DNA of 64,000 nt from CAZLRH01 sp964562015 (GTDB taxonomy: Bacteria; Verrucomicrobiota; Verrucomicrobiia; Opitutales; JABDGR01): NCBI GenBank assembly GCA_964562015.1, contig CAZLRH010000021.1, positions 1-64,000 on the forward strand, given 5' to 3'. The translations under genes and the position numbers were made by a program. The notes under the pieces were generated by a model. The model was given only the letters and a program-made list of their open reading frames with translations. It was not told where the DNA came from and did not search any database. Shown here one piece after another: positions 63,800 through 64,000 of this stretch; within the stretch, counting starts at the first letter, position 1; the number at the start of each line of letters is the position of its first letter.

Positions 63800-64000
63800 C
63801 TCCGCAGGATGACTGCCGGTTGGCCTTTGCCGAAGCCGGGTGGAAATGTACCCGGCGGTATTCCCTTCCGCAGGCGAGTAGTCAAGCTGAGGCAGCAAGC
63901 CGTTTGGCGTTAAACCGGAAAAAGGGCTTATTAACGCTATTTTATTTATTTGCATCCCGATTTATACGGCACGTTAACGCTCCATGGCGTTCAAGATGCT
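63800..64000. other. Right-edge region, possible next gene start
   Basis: No complete gene. An ATG at 63984 (MAFKM) lies at the right edge and could begin the next gene, but only five codons are visible. The direct repeat TTAACGCT occurs at about 63933 and 63974. Confidence 0.25.

Overview
The window is high-GC bacterial DNA whose gene content points to a member of the Verrucomicrobia (Opitutus-like), though this is inferred from gene families and not proved. The signs are a DUF1592 cytochrome-like protein and a DUF1552 Tat protein, a PEP-CTERM autotransporter-repeat protein, HupE/UreJ-type membrane proteins, a PadR plus membrane-partner module, a DP-repeat protein, and many secreted glycoside hydrolases with signal peptides.

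Layout. 1-7.2 kb: the start of a FecCD-type ABC permease (runs off the left edge), a membrane protein, an OmpH/Skp-like chaperone with a strong terminator, and a 1408-residue STT3-like membrane protein with C-terminal TPR-like repeats. 7.4-11.9 kb: a GH3 hydrolase and two tandem paralogous esterases. 12-21.3 kb: the DUF1592 and DUF1552 genes, separated by an AT-rich nuclease gene, a SurA-like gene and three HupE/UreJ-like genes. 21.4-35.8 kb: a 20-unit DP-repeat protein, then a pectin/arabinan block (two oligogalacturonate-lyase-like proteins, GH39, GH43, GH51, GH2). An AT-rich pair of unknown genes, one with a HEPN RNase motif, sits between the two lyase paralogues. 35.8-39.6 kb: a MazF-type toxin-antitoxin pair and a complete 2263-bp IS1-family element with 18-bp inverted repeats, an 8-bp target duplication and extra genes, inserted into the 3' end of a membrane-protein gene. 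39.7-50.8 kb: a PEP-CTERM adhesin-like protein, a CE12 rhamnogalacturonan acetylesterase, a PadR/membrane-protein pair, decayed duplicates and a dispersed repeat, and a sensor histidine kinase. 51-55 kb: tRNA-Arg(CCG) and a rhamnose module (SSS symporter, rhaM, L-rhamnose isomerase). 55-64 kb: small membrane proteins, a GT-C-like membrane protein, a class V aminotransferase, DNA topoisomerase III and a GH28 enzyme.

How it fits together. GH28, the oligogalacturonate-lyase-like proteins, CE12, GH43, GH51, GH39, GH2 and GH3 would together take apart rhamnogalacturonan and its arabinan/galactan side chains. The SSS symporter, mutarotase and isomerase would take in and process the rhamnose released. 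No SusC/SusD pair or TonB receptor is visible. Accessory features (nuclease island, HEPN island, mazEF, IS1-family element) are scattered between these metabolic genes and are mostly lower in GC.
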